From Enterobacter sp. 638 (GTDB lineage Bacteria; Pseudomonadota; Gammaproteobacteria; Enterobacterales; Enterobacteriaceae), in contig NC_009436.1 of assembly GCF_000016325.1 (NCBI RefSeq), positions 1,364,001 through 1,428,000 of the forward strand: a stretch of 64,000 bases of DNA. Reading direction: 5' to 3'. Under the pieces are notes generated by a model. That model saw only the letters and a list, made by a program, of their open reading frames with translations. It was not told where the DNA came from and ran no database searches. Numbering within the stretch: the first letter of the stretch is position 1; the number at the start of each line of letters is the position of its first letter. The position numbers and the translations under genes were made by a program. Positions 47,431 to 57,310 of the stretch are shown piece after piece.

Positions 47431-49159
47431 TGGCGTGCTCCTTATCCCAGTCATTGATAAGCGTGATAAACGCCTGCTCCATGGTGAGGTCTTGGTTGTC
47501 GTCATCAGCGGCCTGGGCTTTTAAATCGTCCGGCGTACCGTGCGCAATCAGCTTGCCGCGATAGACCAGCCCGATGCGATCGCAGTATTCCGCCTCATCC
47601 ATAAAGTGAGTGGTCACCATCACGGTCACGCCTTTCTCGACCATGCTGTTGATGTGCAGCCAAAACTCGCGGCGGGTGATGGGATCCACGCCGGACGTCG
47701 GTTCGTCGAGAAACAGAATGTCCGGCTCGTGCATCAGCGAACAGGCCAGCGCCAGCCGCTGCTTAAACCCGAGTGGCAGTTCATCCGTGGCGTGGGTCGC
47801 AATGTTGGTCAGGCTAAACGCATCGCTCATGCGGGCGATTTTCTCGTTCTGCGCTTTCCCGCGAAGGCCATACACGCCGGAGAAAAATCGCAGATTTTGT
47901 TCAACGGTGAGGTTGCCGTACAGCGAGAATTTTTGCGCCATATAGCCCAGATGCTGGCGCGCTTTTCCTGAGCTGACCTTCAGGTCCATGCCCAGTACCA
48001 GCGCTTTGCCGGAGGTCGGCACCAGCAGGCCGCACATCATTTTAAACGTAGTGGATTTCCCCGCACCGTTCGGGCCCAGCAGGCCGAAAATCTCCCCGCG
48101 CTTGACGGCAAAATCCACGTTATCGGTCGCGGCGAAATCGCCGAATTTTTTGGTCAGGGCTTTCGCCTCGATCACCGTTTCGCCGGGCGTGCCTTCAACG
48201 GTATGTAAAATTGCGCCGAGCGGTGACTCTGACGTGCCCGCACCGCCGAGCAAGTCGATAAACGCATCTTCAAAGCGCGGGGCGGTTTCGTCCATTTCAA
48301 TGGGCGGCATATCCGGGGCATGACGAATGTCGTCGGCAGTGGCCTCTTTTTTGAGGATCACTCGCACCGAACGCCCCTGAATCATGCCGTCGCTGACCTG
48401 AGGGAGTTTCAGTACGCGCTGCAATAATTTGCGGTTGGTTTCCTCCGGGCTGTGCAGCAGAAAGCAGCGTCCCGCCATCTGCTGCGTCAGCGCCGTTGGC
48501 TCGCCCTGATACAACAGCTCGCCTTCGTTCATCAACAGCACGTCGCGGCACTGCTCGGCTTCATCCAGATAAGAGGTGCTCCAGAGAATGAGCATCCCGT
48601 CGCCCGCCAGCTCGTGAACCATCTGCCACAGCTCGCGGCGCGAAATCGGGTCCACGCCCACGCCGGGTTCATCCAGCAGCAGCACTTTGGGTTCGCCGAC
48701 AAGCGTACAGGCCAGCCCCAGCTTTTGCTTCATCCCGCCCGAAAGCTTGCCCGCCAGTCGGTCAGTGAACGGACCCAGAGAGGTAAATTCCAGCAGCCGT
48801 GCAAACGTGGTTTTCCGCGTTTCGCCGGTAACGCTGCGCAAATCGGCGTATAAATTCAGGTTTTCCATTACCGTCAGATCTTCGTACAGACCAAACTTCT
48901 GCGGCATGTAGCCCATGATGGCGTGCAGCTCACTGTCGTTTTTAATCGGATCAAGCCCGAGCACCGTGGCGCTGCCTTCATCCGGTTTTAGCAACCCGGC
49001 GAGCATACGCATGAGCGTGGTTTTCCCCGCGCCGTCCGGGCCGACCAGCCCGGTCACGTAGCCTTTTTGCAACGTACAGTTCAGCGGCGCGACGGCGGGT
49101 TTATCCATTCCCGCAAAGCGTTTTACCAGACTGTTGAGTTGAATAACCGCGTCATTCAT
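47420..49159 (-). CDS. ybhF: ABC exporter double ATPase YbhF
   Basis: Two ATPase domains fused in 579 residues. Domain 1 has Walker [10 protein letters not shown] (about 39), signature [12 protein letters not shown] and Walker [13 protein letters not shown]. Domain 2 has Walker [10 protein letters not shown] (about 363), [12 protein letters not shown] in place of the canonical signature, Walker [13 protein letters not shown] and switch His in [10 protein letters not shown]. In domain 1 the switch position reads [10 protein letters not shown] (Ser for His), so that site may be weakened. The start ATG (MNDAVIQLN) overlaps ybhG by eight bases. Confidence 0.97.
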   Translation of the reverse strand: MNDAVIQLNSLVKRFAGMDKPAVAPLNCTLQKGYVTGLVGPDGAGKTTLMRMLAGLLKPDEGSATVLGLDPIKNDSELHAIMGYMPQKFGLYEDLTVMENLNLYADLRSVTGETRKTTFARLLEFTSLGPFTDRLAGKLSGGMKQKLGLACTLVGEPKVLLLDEPGVGVDPISRRELWQMVHELAGDGMLILWSTSYLDEAEQCRDVLLMNEGELLYQGEPTALTQQMAGRCFLLHSPEETNRKLLQRVLKLPQVSDGMIQGRSVRVILKKEATADDIRHAPDMPPIEMDETAPRFEDAFIDLLGGAGTSESPLGAILHTVEGTPGETVIEAKALTKKFGDFAATDNVDFAVKRGEIFGLLGPNGAGKSTTFKMMCGLLVPTSGKALVLGMDLKVSSGKARQHLGYMAQKFSLYGNLTVEQNLRFFSGVYGLRGKAQNEKIARMSDAFSLTNIATHATDELPLGFKQRLALACSLMHEPDILFLDEPTSGVDPITRREFWLHINSMVEKGVTVMVTTHFMDEAEYCDRIGLVYRGKLIAHGTPDDLKAQAADDDNQDLTMEQAFITLINDWDKEHASES

Positions 49160-50147
49160 GTCCTTCCCCATCGTTGAATTTGACGGTGATTGGCATGCCC
49201 TGACGCAGCGCATCGTCGGCGTCAGTCACGATAATACGCAGGCGATAAACCAGGTCGGTGCGCAGATCCGGCGTCTCGACGGTTTTTGGTGTGAATTCAG
49301 CCGTCGGGGAAACAAATCCGATTTTGCCGTGATACGGCTTATCCGGACGGCCATCGGTATACAGCAAAATTTCGCGTCCCGGCTGCGCCTGGCTGAGATT
49401 CGGCTCGTCAATATAGGCGCGCACCCACACCGGGCGGGTAAGCGAAAGCGTCAGCACGGTGCTGCCCGCGCTTAACATGCTGCCCGGCTCGACGGCGCGG
49501 GTCATCAGCGTGCCGTTTGATGGCGCGATAAGCGTCGTATCGTGCAGATCCAGTTCCGCCTGCGCCAGCTGCGCCTGTGCCTGTTCGAGGTTGGCTTTCG
49601 CCTGGGCAATATCCTGCGGGCGGTTACCGGTGCGGTACTGGCTCAATTTATCCTGGGCAGATTTGAGCGTGGCCTGGGCCTGATCGCGTGAGGAGCGAGC
49701 GTTTTCCAGATCGTTGGCGGAAATCGTGCGGCTTTTCCACAACCCCTGCTGGCGGTTATAGAAGTTTTGCGAATAATCGTAAGCCGCTTTCGCCTGTTTG
49801 ACGGCGGCTTCTGCCTGCGCGACCTCTTCGTCACGGTAGCCCGCCAGCATCAAATCATACTGGGCCTGCGCCACCGACACGCTGGCTTTGGCCTGCATCA
49901 GCGCATTTTCATACGGGGCTTTATCAAGCTGGCCGAGCAGTTGCCCACTTTTTACCGTATCGCCCTCGTCAACGGCGAGCGATTCCAGACGCCCGCCCAC
50001 GCGGAAACTCATATTCAGCGTGCGAATATCGACGTTACCGTAAAGCGTAAGACCTCGATCCTGCTGGCTTTGATACCACAGCCAACCGCCGATACCGGCT
50101 GCCAGCAGAACAACGACCGCCAGTATGACCACGACAGGTTTTTTCAT
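49152..50147 (-). CDS. ybhG: Membrane-fusion protein YbhG
   Basis: HlyD-family periplasmic adaptor, 331 residues. It has an N-terminal membrane anchor ([20 protein letters not shown]), a biotinyl-lipoyl-like half [21 protein letters not shown] (about 60-80), and a long alpha-helical hairpin rich in Ala/Gln/Lys (about 85-205). The second lipoyl half is [21 protein letters not shown], followed by a beta-barrel. It links the YbhFSR transporter to an outer-membrane channel, presumably TolC. It overlaps cecR by four bases. Confidence 0.96.
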   Translation of the reverse strand: MKKPVVVILAVVVLLAAGIGGWLWYQSQQDRGLTLYGNVDIRTLNMSFRVGGRLESLAVDEGDTVKSGQLLGQLDKAPYENALMQAKASVSVAQAQYDLMLAGYRDEEVAQAEAAVKQAKAAYDYSQNFYNRQQGLWKSRTISANDLENARSSRDQAQATLKSAQDKLSQYRTGNRPQDIAQAKANLEQAQAQLAQAELDLHDTTLIAPSNGTLMTRAVEPGSMLSAGSTVLTLSLTRPVWVRAYIDEPNLSQAQPGREILLYTDGRPDKPYHGKIGFVSPTAEFTPKTVETPDLRTDLVYRLRIIVTDADDALRQGMPITVKFNDGEGHE

Positions 50148-50821
50148 GACTCCAGGCTCCTTAGCGTTAAACCGTGCAGGATAAGATCGAGATGACAGGT
50201 GATAACCTGGCTAATCTGCGCGGCTTTATCCTCATCAAATTGTGTCCAGCCAGTGCGTAACAAAATCGTTTCTCGTCCCAGGCGAAAGGCGAGGATTTCG
50301 CCGAGCAGCGCATGGGTGTGCAAAATGGTTTGCGTATCGTTGGGGTCGCGACCGGTATAAGCCGCGATCAGCCGGGTCAAATGGGTGTGCATCGGGGAAA
50401 TGACCTGGTCGTGAACCAGTTGATAGGCGGCCGTGGGCGAAAGTTGTTCCCGTGAGATAAACTTACTGAGGTTCATCGTATCGTCATGGGTCAGCAGCCG
50501 AATCATGTTGTTGCACGCGTCAAGAAGCAGCCCACGAATGGCATCGCGATCCGGCGATGGCGCGTCAAGCAGCGCCGTGGCGGCTTCGACGTGTGGGCGA
50601 AAATTGCTGCCAATGAAATCAGCAATAGACTGCGCGCAGGCGAGATACAAATCTTCCTTTGAACCGAAGTAGTACGGAATAGCCGCGATGTTTTGCCCGG
50701 CTTGCGCAGCGATATCGCGCGTTGTGGCGTGCAGTCCGTATTCGCCGAACTGGGCCAGTGCCGCCGCAATCAGCTGGCTTTTCGCCTGTTCCCCTTTGGT
50801 GGTGGTCGGTGTCGGATTCAT
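50144..50821 (-). CDS. cecR: TetR-family regulator CecR
   Basis: A 225-residue repressor (formerly YbiH). The N-terminal HTH runs from [29 protein letters not shown] to [16 protein letters not shown] (about 14-60), with a C-terminal ligand domain of the DUF1956 type. In E. coli CecR controls the ybhG operon and rhlE and affects sensitivity to cefoperazone and chloramphenicol. The perfect palindrome 15 bases upstream is its likely operator, between it and divergent rhlE. Confidence 0.95.
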   Translation of the reverse strand: MNPTPTTTKGEQAKSQLIAAALAQFGEYGLHATTRDIAAQAGQNIAAIPYYFGSKEDLYLACAQSIADFIGSNFRPHVEAATALLDAPSPDRDAIRGLLLDACNNMIRLLTHDDTMNLSKFISREQLSPTAAYQLVHDQVISPMHTHLTRLIAAYTGRDPNDTQTILHTHALLGEILAFRLGRETILLRTGWTQFDEDKAAQISQVITCHLDLILHGLTLRSLES

Positions 50822-50835
50822 CTCGTCATTAAAAG

Positions 50836-50855
50836 TTAATCAATCGATTGATTAA
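50836..50855 (-). promoter_or_regulatory. CecR operator (perfect 20-bp palindrome)
   Basis: TTAATCAATCGATTGATTAA is a perfect inverted repeat in the cecR-rhlE intergenic region, 15 bases before the cecR start. It is placed to repress cecR-ybhGFSR and perhaps affect rhlE. Confidence 0.82.
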
Positions 50856-51053
50856 GATTATGTATAAATTTTCACCTTGTCCAGTCGCATGGTGCAATAT
50901 TTCGCTGAGGAATCACGGAGGGATATTTTATGCGCCGTGTCACAAAATCTGCTACACTCCGAAGCTTCGTGACATTGTGGTTTTTGTCCTCTTCTATTCG
51001 TCTTATCTCCCTGAAAACTACACCTGTGACGGTCGGGGCGGTTCGGAGTTTTT

Positions 51054-52442
51054 ATGTCTTTTGATACCCTTGGCCTGAACCCGGAAATTCTGCGCGCCGT
51101 CGCAGAACAGGGCTACCTCGAGCCAACCCCAATTCAGCAGCAGGCGATCCCTGCGGTGCTGGAAGGCCGTGACCTGATGGCCAGCGCACAGACCGGTACC
51201 GGCAAAACGGCGGGCTTTACGCTGCCGCTGCTGCAACGTCTGGTGCAGAACGAGCCGCACGCGAAGGGCCGTCGCCCGGTGCGTGCGTTGATCCTGACGC
51301 CAACCCGTGAACTGGCGGCGCAGATCGGCGAGAACGTGCGTGAGTACAGCCGCTATCTCGATATCCGCTCGCTGGTGGTTTTCGGCGGTGTGAGCATTAA
51401 CCCACAGATGATGAAACTGCGCAGCGGCGTTGACGTTTTAGTCGCGACGCCAGGCCGTTTGCTGGATCTGGAACATCAAAACGCGGTCAAACTGGATCAG
51501 GTCGAAATCCTGGTGCTGGATGAAGCTGACCGTATGCTGGACATGGGCTTTATCCATGACATTCGTCGCGTGCTGGCGAAACTGCCTGCTAAGCGTCAGA
51601 ACCTGCTGTTCTCCGCCACCTTCTCTGATGAGATCAAAGGCCTGGCGGAAAAACTGCTGCGTAACCCGCTGGAAATTGAAGTCGCGCGTCGTAACACCGC
51701 GTCTGAGCAGGTTTCACAGTACGTTCACTTCGTGGACAAAAAGCGTAAGCGGGAACTGCTCTCGCAGATGATTGGCGAAGGCAACTGGCAGCAGGTGCTG
51801 GTCTTCACCCGTACCAAACACGGCGCTAACCATCTGGCTGAACAGCTAAATAAAGACGGCATTCGCAGTGCGGCAATCCATGGCAACAAGAGCCAGGGTG
51901 CCCGTACGCGTGCATTAGCTGATTTCAAATCCGGTGACATTCGCGTGCTGGTGGCAACGGATATCGCCGCGCGCGGTCTGGATATCGAAGAGCTGCCGCA
52001 CGTTGTGAACTACGAGCTGCCAAACGTACCGGAAGATTACGTACACCGTATTGGCCGTACCGGTCGTGCTGCGGCCACCGGTGAAGCGCTTTCACTGGTT
52101 TGCGTCGATGAACACAAACTGCTGCATGACATTGAGCGTCTGCTGAAGAAAGAGATTCCGCGCATCGCCATTGAAGGCTATGAAGTGGATAAGTCCATCA
52201 AAGCTGATCCGATTCAAAACGGTCGTCAGGGCGGCGGTGGTCGTGGACAGGGTGGTGGCGGTGGACGCAGCCAGCAGCCGCGTCGTTCCGAAAGCGGCGC
52301 ACCGAAAGCGTCAGGTAAGCCTCCGCGCCGTAGCGGTGACGCAAAGCCGGCGGGCGAAAACCCGTGGCGCAGCGGAGAAGCCAAACCCGCAGGCGAAGGC
52401 CAACGCCGACGCAAACCACGTAAACCTGCCTCCGCGCAGTAA
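51054..52442 (+). CDS. rhlE: DEAD-box RNA helicase RhlE
   Basis: ATP-dependent RNA helicase, 462 residues, involved in ribosome maturation. Q motif near [10 protein letters not shown], motif [10 protein letters not shown] (about 45-53), Ia PTRELAAQ, motif [10 protein letters not shown] (about 156), motif III SATFS, motif [11 protein letters not shown] (about 330). The tail from about 390 is Gly/Arg/Lys/Pro-rich and contains a near-exact repeat of 13 residues ([13 protein letters not shown] then [13 protein letters not shown]). The start is the ATG at 51054; the upstream GGTCGGGGCGGTTCGGAG supplies GGAG. Confidence 0.97.
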   Translation: MSFDTLGLNPEILRAVAEQGYLEPTPIQQQAIPAVLEGRDLMASAQTGTGKTAGFTLPLLQRLVQNEPHAKGRRPVRALILTPTRELAAQIGENVREYSRYLDIRSLVVFGGVSINPQMMKLRSGVDVLVATPGRLLDLEHQNAVKLDQVEILVLDEADRMLDMGFIHDIRRVLAKLPAKRQNLLFSATFSDEIKGLAEKLLRNPLEIEVARRNTASEQVSQYVHFVDKKRKRELLSQMIGEGNWQQVLVFTRTKHGANHLAEQLNKDGIRSAAIHGNKSQGARTRALADFKSGDIRVLVATDIAARGLDIEELPHVVNYELPNVPEDYVHRIGRTGRAAATGEALSLVCVDEHKLLHDIERLLKKEIPRIAIEGYEVDKSIKADPIQNGRQGGGGRGQGGGGGRSQQPRRSESGAPKASGKPPRRSGDAKPAGENPWRSGEAKPAGEGQRRRKPRKPASAQ

Positions 52443-52448
52443 TCTGGA

Positions 52449-52480
52449 AGCCCGGCTCTGAAGCCGGGCTTTTCTTTTTG
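52449..52480 (+). terminator. Terminator of rhlE
   Basis: AAGCCCGGCT-CTGA-AGCCGGGCTTTTCTTTTT, seven bases after the stop. Confidence 0.93.
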
Positions 52481-52505
52481 CGACAACGCCTCGAACGTGC
52501 CACAA

Positions 52506-52525
52506 TAGTGGCTGTTTATACAGTA
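52506..52525 (+). promoter_or_regulatory. Putative LexA box of dinG
   Basis: TAGTGGCTGTTTATACAGTA has a good right half (ATACAGTA) and a degenerate left half (GTG for CTG). It is one base from the site I recall for E. coli dinG. It lies 14 bases before the start codon. Confidence 0.65.
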
Positions 52526-52539
52526 TTTCAGGTTCCCCG

Positions 52540-54717
52540 ATGGCTTTAACCGCTGCGCTCAAAGCGCAAATTGCCGCCTGGTATAAGGCGTTGCAGGAAC
52601 AGATCCCCGACTTTATTCCCCGAGCCCCACAGCGACAGATGATTGCCGATGTGGCGAAGACGCTCGCCGGGGACGAAGGGCGGCATCTGGCGATTGAAGC
52701 GCCGACCGGTGTCGGTAAAACACTCTCCTATTTAATTCCTGGGATCGCCATCGCCCGCGAAGAGCAAAAAACGCTGGTGATCAGTACCGCCAACGTGGCG
52801 CTTCAGGATCAGATTTACAGCAAAGATTTACCCCTGCTGCGCAAAATTATTCCCGAGCTGCGGTTTACTGCGGCGTTTGGCCGTGGACGTTATGTCTGCC
52901 CGCGTAATCTGGCGGGGCTTGCCAGCAGCGACGCGACGCAGCAGGATTTGCTGGCGTTCCTCGATGACGATTTAACCCCGAACAACAAAGCCGAGCAGGA
53001 TCTGTGCGCAAAGCTGAAGGTCGATCTCGACGGCTATAAATGGGACGGCCTGCGCGATCACACTGATAAAGCTGTCAGCGACGATTTGTGGCGACGCCTG
53101 AGCACGGATAAAGCCAGCTGTCTGAACCGCAACTGTCACTATTACCGTGAATGTCCGTTTTTTGTTGCCCGCCGCGAAATTCAGGAAGCGGAAGTGGTGG
53201 TCGCCAACCACGCGCTGGTGATGGCGGCGCTCGAGAGCGAAGCGGTGCTTCCCGATCCCAAAAATTTACTGCTGGTGCTCGATGAAGGACACCATCTGCC
53301 GGACGTGGCGCGCGATGCACTCGAGATGAGCGCGGAGATCACCGCGCCGTGGTTCCGTCTCCAGTTCGATCTGTTCTGCAAACTGATCGCCACCTGCATG
53401 GAGCAGTTCCGCCCCAAAACGACGCCACCGCTGGCAGTGCCTGAACGTCTTAGCGAGCACTGCGAAGAGGTTTACGCGCTGATTGCGTCCCTGAACGCTA
53501 TCCTCGACCTTTATCTTCCTGCGGCTCAGCAGGCGGAGCACCGCTTTGCGATGGGCGAGCTGCCGGATGAGGTGATGGAGATCTGCAAGCAGCTGGCGAA
53601 ACTGCTGGAAAAATTGCGTGGGCTTGCCGAAATGTTCTTGAACGATCTCAGCGAGAAAACCGGTACCCACGACGTGGTGCGCGTGCACCGCGTGTTATTA
53701 CAGATGAATCGCGCGTTAAGCATGTTTGAAAGCCAAAGCAAGCTGTGGCGGCTGGCGTCAATGGCCCAGGCATCTGGCGCGCCGGTCACCAAATGGGCGA
53801 CGCGTGAAGTGAAAGACGGGCAAATCCATCTGTTCTTCCACTGCGTGGGCATTCGCGTGAGCGATCAGCTGGAAAAGCTGATCTGGCGTAGCGTGCCGCA
53901 TGTGGTTGTGACGTCGGCGACGCTGCGTTCGCTGAACAGCTTCTCGCGTTTGCAGGAGATGAGCGGTTTAAAAGAGAAGGCGGGCGACCGTTTTGTCTCG
54001 CTGGATTCGCCATTTAACCACTGTGAGCAGGGCAAACTGGTTATCCCAAAAATGCAGCATGAGCCGCTGATGGAGCACGAAGAGCAACATATTGCCGAAA
54101 TGGCCGCCTATTTCCGCGAGCAGGTGGAGAGCAAGAAATATCCCGGCATGCTGGTGCTGTTCGCTAGCAACCGTGCCCTGCAGCTGTTCTTAACGTTTGT
54201 CACCGATCTGCGTTTGCTGCTGCTGGTGCAGGGCGATCAACCACGCTATCGCCTTGTGGAAGCGCACCGTAAGCGTATTGATAACGGTGAGCGCAGCGTG
54301 CTGGTGGGCTTGCAGTCCTTTGCGGAAGGTCTGGATCTGAAGGGCGATTATCTGACGCAGGTGCATATCCACAAAATTGCCTTCCCGCCGATCGACAGCC
54401 CGGTGGTGATCACTGAGGGCGAGTGGCTGAAAAGCCTGAATCGCTATCCGTTTGAAGTGCAAAGCCTGCCGGCGGCGTCGTTTAATTTGATTCAGCAGGT
54501 CGGACGACTGATCCGTAGCCACGGCTGCTGGGGCGAAATCGTCATTTATGACCGTCGTCTGCTGACTAAAAACTACGGTCAGCGTTTGCTGAATGCCCTG
54601 CCGGTGTTCCCCATCGAGCAGCCCGACGTGCCGGAAGTCAAAAAGCGTCCGACTCAGGTCGTGCCCGCGTCTAAAAAAAGTCCGCGTACCCGTGGGCGTC
54701 GCCCCGCAGGTAAATAA
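52540..54717 (+). CDS. dinG: ATP-dependent DNA helicase DinG
   Basis: XPD-like 5'-3' helicase with an iron-sulphur cluster, 725 residues, unwinding R-loops and D-loops. Walker A is APTGVGKTL (about 50). Cluster cysteines are in RYVCPRNLAG (about 120) and SCLNRNCHYYRECPFF (about 194-206). The DEAH-type motif is LVLDEGHHLPD (about 248), and motif VI is QQVGRLIRS near the end. The tail KKSPRTRGRRPAGK is basic. The LexA box indicates SOS induction; ybiB follows 64 bases after the stop and is probably in the same unit. Confidence 0.97.
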   Translation: MALTAALKAQIAAWYKALQEQIPDFIPRAPQRQMIADVAKTLAGDEGRHLAIEAPTGVGKTLSYLIPGIAIAREEQKTLVISTANVALQDQIYSKDLPLLRKIIPELRFTAAFGRGRYVCPRNLAGLASSDATQQDLLAFLDDDLTPNNKAEQDLCAKLKVDLDGYKWDGLRDHTDKAVSDDLWRRLSTDKASCLNRNCHYYRECPFFVARREIQEAEVVVANHALVMAALESEAVLPDPKNLLLVLDEGHHLPDVARDALEMSAEITAPWFRLQFDLFCKLIATCMEQFRPKTTPPLAVPERLSEHCEEVYALIASLNAILDLYLPAAQQAEHRFAMGELPDEVMEICKQLAKLLEKLRGLAEMFLNDLSEKTGTHDVVRVHRVLLQMNRALSMFESQSKLWRLASMAQASGAPVTKWATREVKDGQIHLFFHCVGIRVSDQLEKLIWRSVPHVVVTSATLRSLNSFSRLQEMSGLKEKAGDRFVSLDSPFNHCEQGKLVIPKMQHEPLMEHEEQHIAEMAAYFREQVESKKYPGMLVLFASNRALQLFLTFVTDLRLLLLVQGDQPRYRLVEAHRKRIDNGERSVLVGLQSFAEGLDLKGDYLTQVHIHKIAFPPIDSPVVITEGEWLKSLNRYPFEVQSLPAASFNLIQQVGRLIRSHGCWGEIVIYDRRLLTKNYGQRLLNALPVFPIEQPDVPEVKKRPTQVVPASKKSPRTRGRRPAGK

Positions 54718-54781
54718 AAACCTGTCGGCGAACGCTTCTTCGGGGCTATATTGTTAAAAAGATGTCGCCAGGAGAAATGTC

Positions 54782-55747
54782 GTGGATTATCGCAAAATTA
54801 TCAAAGAGGTAGGGCGCGGGAAAAACCATGCTCGCGATCTGGACCAGGAAACCGCCCGTGCGCTGTATACCCATATGCTGAATGGCGATGTGCCAGAGCT
54901 TGAAATGGGCGGCATATTGATTGCGCTGCGCATCAAAGGGGAAGGCGAAGCGGAAATGCGGGGCTTTTACGAGGCGATGCAGGCTCACACCCTGCAACTG
55001 ACGCCGCCGGTGGGCAAGCCGATGCCGATTGTGATCCCCAGTTATAACGGCGCACGCAAACAGGCGAACCTGACGCCTCTGCTGGCGATGTTGCTCCACA
55101 AACTGGGATTCCCGGTGGTGGTGCACGGGGTGAGCGCCGATCCAACTCGCGTGCTGACCGAAACCATTTTTACCCTGCTTGGTGTTGCGCCAACGCTTCA
55201 TGCCGGTCAGGCTCAGGCCAAACTCGATGGACCTCACCCCGTTTACATTCCGGTTAACGCCTTGTGTCCGCCGCTCGAAAAGCAGCTGGATATGCGCTGG
55301 CGGATGGGCGTGCGTAACAGCGCGCATACGCTGGCGAAACTGGCGACGCCGTTCGCGGAAGATGCGGCGCTGCGTCTGTCCAGCGTGTCTCACCCGGAAT
55401 ATGTCACCCGTGTCGCTGGTTTTTTTGCCGATATCGGTGGCAGAGCACTACTGATGCACGGAACGGAAGGAGAGGCGTATGCGAATCCGCAGCGCTGCCC
55501 GCAGATGACGTTGATCGACAATGCTGGAACGCGTGTGGTGCTTGAACGCGCGGAAGAATCCGCCGGGGAGATTGCGCTGCCCGAGGCAAAAGATCCTGCG
55601 ACCACGGCCCGCTGGATTGAGCGTTGCCTTGCGGGAAGCGAGCCGGTACCTCACTCTCTCAAGCTTCAGATGGCGTGCTGCCTGCTGGCTACGGGTGAAG
55701 TGGAAACCGTGGATGCCGGGCTTGCGCGTATTGCCCAGACATTTTAA
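54782..55747 (+). CDS. ybiB: TrpD2-like DNA-binding protein YbiB
   Basis: A 321-residue protein with the anthranilate phosphoribosyltransferase fold (family TrpD2). It has the N-terminal helices HARDLDQETARALYTHMLNG and the region IPSYNGARKQANLTPLLAMLL in place of the catalytic loop. E. coli YbiB binds nucleic acid without sequence preference and is LexA-regulated through dinG. The start is GTG at 54782, seven bases after AGGAG; the ATG at 54777 is out of frame. Confidence 0.93.
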   Translation: MDYRKIIKEVGRGKNHARDLDQETARALYTHMLNGDVPELEMGGILIALRIKGEGEAEMRGFYEAMQAHTLQLTPPVGKPMPIVIPSYNGARKQANLTPLLAMLLHKLGFPVVVHGVSADPTRVLTETIFTLLGVAPTLHAGQAQAKLDGPHPVYIPVNALCPPLEKQLDMRWRMGVRNSAHTLAKLATPFAEDAALRLSSVSHPEYVTRVAGFFADIGGRALLMHGTEGEAYANPQRCPQMTLIDNAGTRVVLERAEESAGEIALPEAKDPATTARWIERCLAGSEPVPHSLKLQMACCLLATGEVETVDAGLARIAQTF

Positions 55748-55750
55748 ATA

Positions 55751-55783
55751 AAAAAAAGCCCGTCCAATCCTGAACGGGCAAAC
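55751..55783 (-). terminator. Terminator of ybiJ
   Basis: Read on the minus strand, GCCCGT-TCAGGATTGG-ACGGGC is followed by seven T. It lies 84 bases past the ybiJ stop and just after the ybiB stop, with no T-run for the plus strand. Confidence 0.8.
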
Positions 55784-55866
55784 AAAGGGTAACAACAACA
55801 GGGTCAATGAGGGTTGGAGCAACTCGCCAGAGGGGTTAGCGAGGGTCGAGCATTAAATCGTTTGGC

Positions 55867-56127
55867 TTACTGGTAAATTACCGCAGTACCGCTGAGTTTG
55901 TTGTTGCTGTTCGCAGACGTGATGGTGTAACCACTTGCACCAGCAGCAGACGCTTTCTCAGCCAGTTTCGCTTCCAGACCATCCAGTGTGGTCGCGCCTT
56001 CAGCACTGACAACACCCAATTTATTCATGTTTTGTGCCTGGGCTTCAGTCACTGACTGCGCGGCGAATGCGCCGAAAGAAAGGGTAGTCAGGGCGATAGC
56101 GGCAACAGCATATTTGATGGTTTTCAT
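55867..56127 (-). CDS. ybiJ: YbiJ, BhsA/McbA-family periplasmic protein
   Basis: An 86-residue exported protein with a signal peptide ending at FGAFA (about residue 22). The mature part is a DUF1471 (YdgH/BhsA/McbA) domain: GVVSAEGATTLDGLEAKLAE, then GASGYTITSANSNNKLSGTA and VIYQ at the end. Family members respond to stress and affect biofilm or surface properties; the role of this one is unknown. The start ATG (MKTIKY) has AGAGATTAA upstream; a longer open frame is spurious. Confidence 0.92.
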   Translation of the reverse strand: MKTIKYAVAAIALTTLSFGAFAAQSVTEAQAQNMNKLGVVSAEGATTLDGLEAKLAEKASAAGASGYTITSANSNNKLSGTAVIYQ

Positions 56128-56412
56128 AGTTAATCTCTCGCAGGTTGTTCTGTTAAGGGGACGATGTTCCGTCGATGTGATAAGTATCACGTTTTTTTGC
56201 GGAAGATATAATCTAAGAGAATTGACAGCATTGCTCAAAAAAACTGAATGACAAATAACTTATTGAATATTAATAAATTCATATCCTCGCTTTACCGTTC
56301 TTGCCTTTTCGCTTTACATGACGCGCATCGAGGGCACGTTTTGCTACGCGACACGGAAAAAAGCGTGAGCGTAAAGCTAAATGTGGGTGACTTTGTTTAA
56401 GGTAAAGAAGAG

Positions 56413-56679
56413 TCAGCGCAACTGGCTGTCTTTCGATCCCCTGCGATTATATCCTGAGTGTGAAGTGTTTTTTGAATCTTTATTCTGCTGACAAGTAATG
56501 CAAAGCCGCACACCTGGCACGGCTTTACGCCGGGCTTCAGGGATGGGGTCGCCGCATTCCTCGCACTCACATAAACTCTCGCCCTGCGCTAATTCACCGC
56601 GAACACGCGCGACAGCATCTTCAATAGTACTGTTGATCTGTTCGTTGACGGCGTCATCATTGGCCCAACCGGATGCCAT
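56413..56679 (-). CDS. ybiI: DksA/TraR zinc-finger protein YbiI
   Basis: An 88-residue protein with the four-cysteine DksA/TraR zinc finger CEECGDPIPEARRKAVPG...CITCQ (cysteines about 39-63) and an acidic helical N-terminus (MASGWANDDAVNEQINSTIE). It lacks the long coiled coil of DksA, so any action on RNA polymerase is inference. The C-terminus SGYNRRGSKDSQLR is as in E. coli. The start at 56679 has GAGG upstream. The 285-base gap between it and ybiJ contains nothing I can identify. Confidence 0.92.
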   Translation of the reverse strand: MASGWANDDAVNEQINSTIEDAVARVRGELAQGESLCECEECGDPIPEARRKAVPGVRLCITCQQNKDSKNTSHSGYNRRGSKDSQLR

Positions 56680-56805
56680 GCCAGCCTCCTCATGCACGAT
56701 AGACACTCATATAATGAATATGGGGTTAAAAAATAGACAGTCAAGGTGGGGGTCAGTGAGAACTGCATCTGTTGGGGGCAGATGCAGCTATATGAGCATT
56801 AACTC

Positions 56806-57069
56806 TCATTTATAGATCGTGGCCGTGCCGAACATGCGGTTTTCACCGCCAGCAGAGTTCACCACAAATCCGCTAGCGCCTTCATCTTTGGCTTTTTCAG
56901 CGAGCTTAGACTGCAGGTCGTCGAGGTTTGCTGCGCCGGTGACGGAGACAGTGCCTGCCGGACGAAGCTGCCCGGTATCGCTGCGGGAGAGTGATTCAGC
57001 TGACCAGGCGGAGAACGAGGCCGACGCCAGCGAACCAGCAAGTACAAGTAGTGTCAGGTATTTCTTCAT
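56806..57069 (-). CDS. mcbA: McbA-like periplasmic protein
   Basis: An 87-residue exported protein with the signal peptide MKKYLTLLVLAGSLASAS up to about SAWSA. The mature DUF1471 domain TGQLRPAGTVSVTGAANL (about 32-49) and the C-terminus MFGTATIYK match E. coli McbA (YbiM), a colanic-acid/biofilm-related protein. The ATG at 57069 is preferred (AGAGGA seven bases upstream); a GTG two codons earlier is the alternative. It is a paralogue of ybiJ, with ybiI between them. Confidence 0.9.
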   Translation of the reverse strand: MKKYLTLLVLAGSLASASFSAWSAESLSRSDTGQLRPAGTVSVTGAANLDDLQSKLAEKAKDEGASGFVVNSAGGENRMFGTATIYK

Positions 57070-57310
57070 AATCACATCCTCTGAATGACAACGGGTAATG
57101 CAGACTAAGTTTAGAAGTAATCCTGATGTGATTTAGCGCAAAAATTTGATGGTGATCTGCGTGTTTTTTGAACGATGTTTATTGACAAAATATTGACATA
57201 TCATAGACATACAGGTTGCTGATTTTTGACGGATTATTGTGCACGGAAGAGAGTTATTTACCGTTGCGCCGCCAGAGGGTATCTTACGCCGCTGTTAAAA
57301 GGAGAATACC

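Noticed and set aside
49152..50821. ybhG-cecR as part of an acquired drug-resistance cassette
   Set aside because: The whole cecR-ybhGFSR order, lengths and overlaps match the native enterobacterial operon; no mobile sequence is near.
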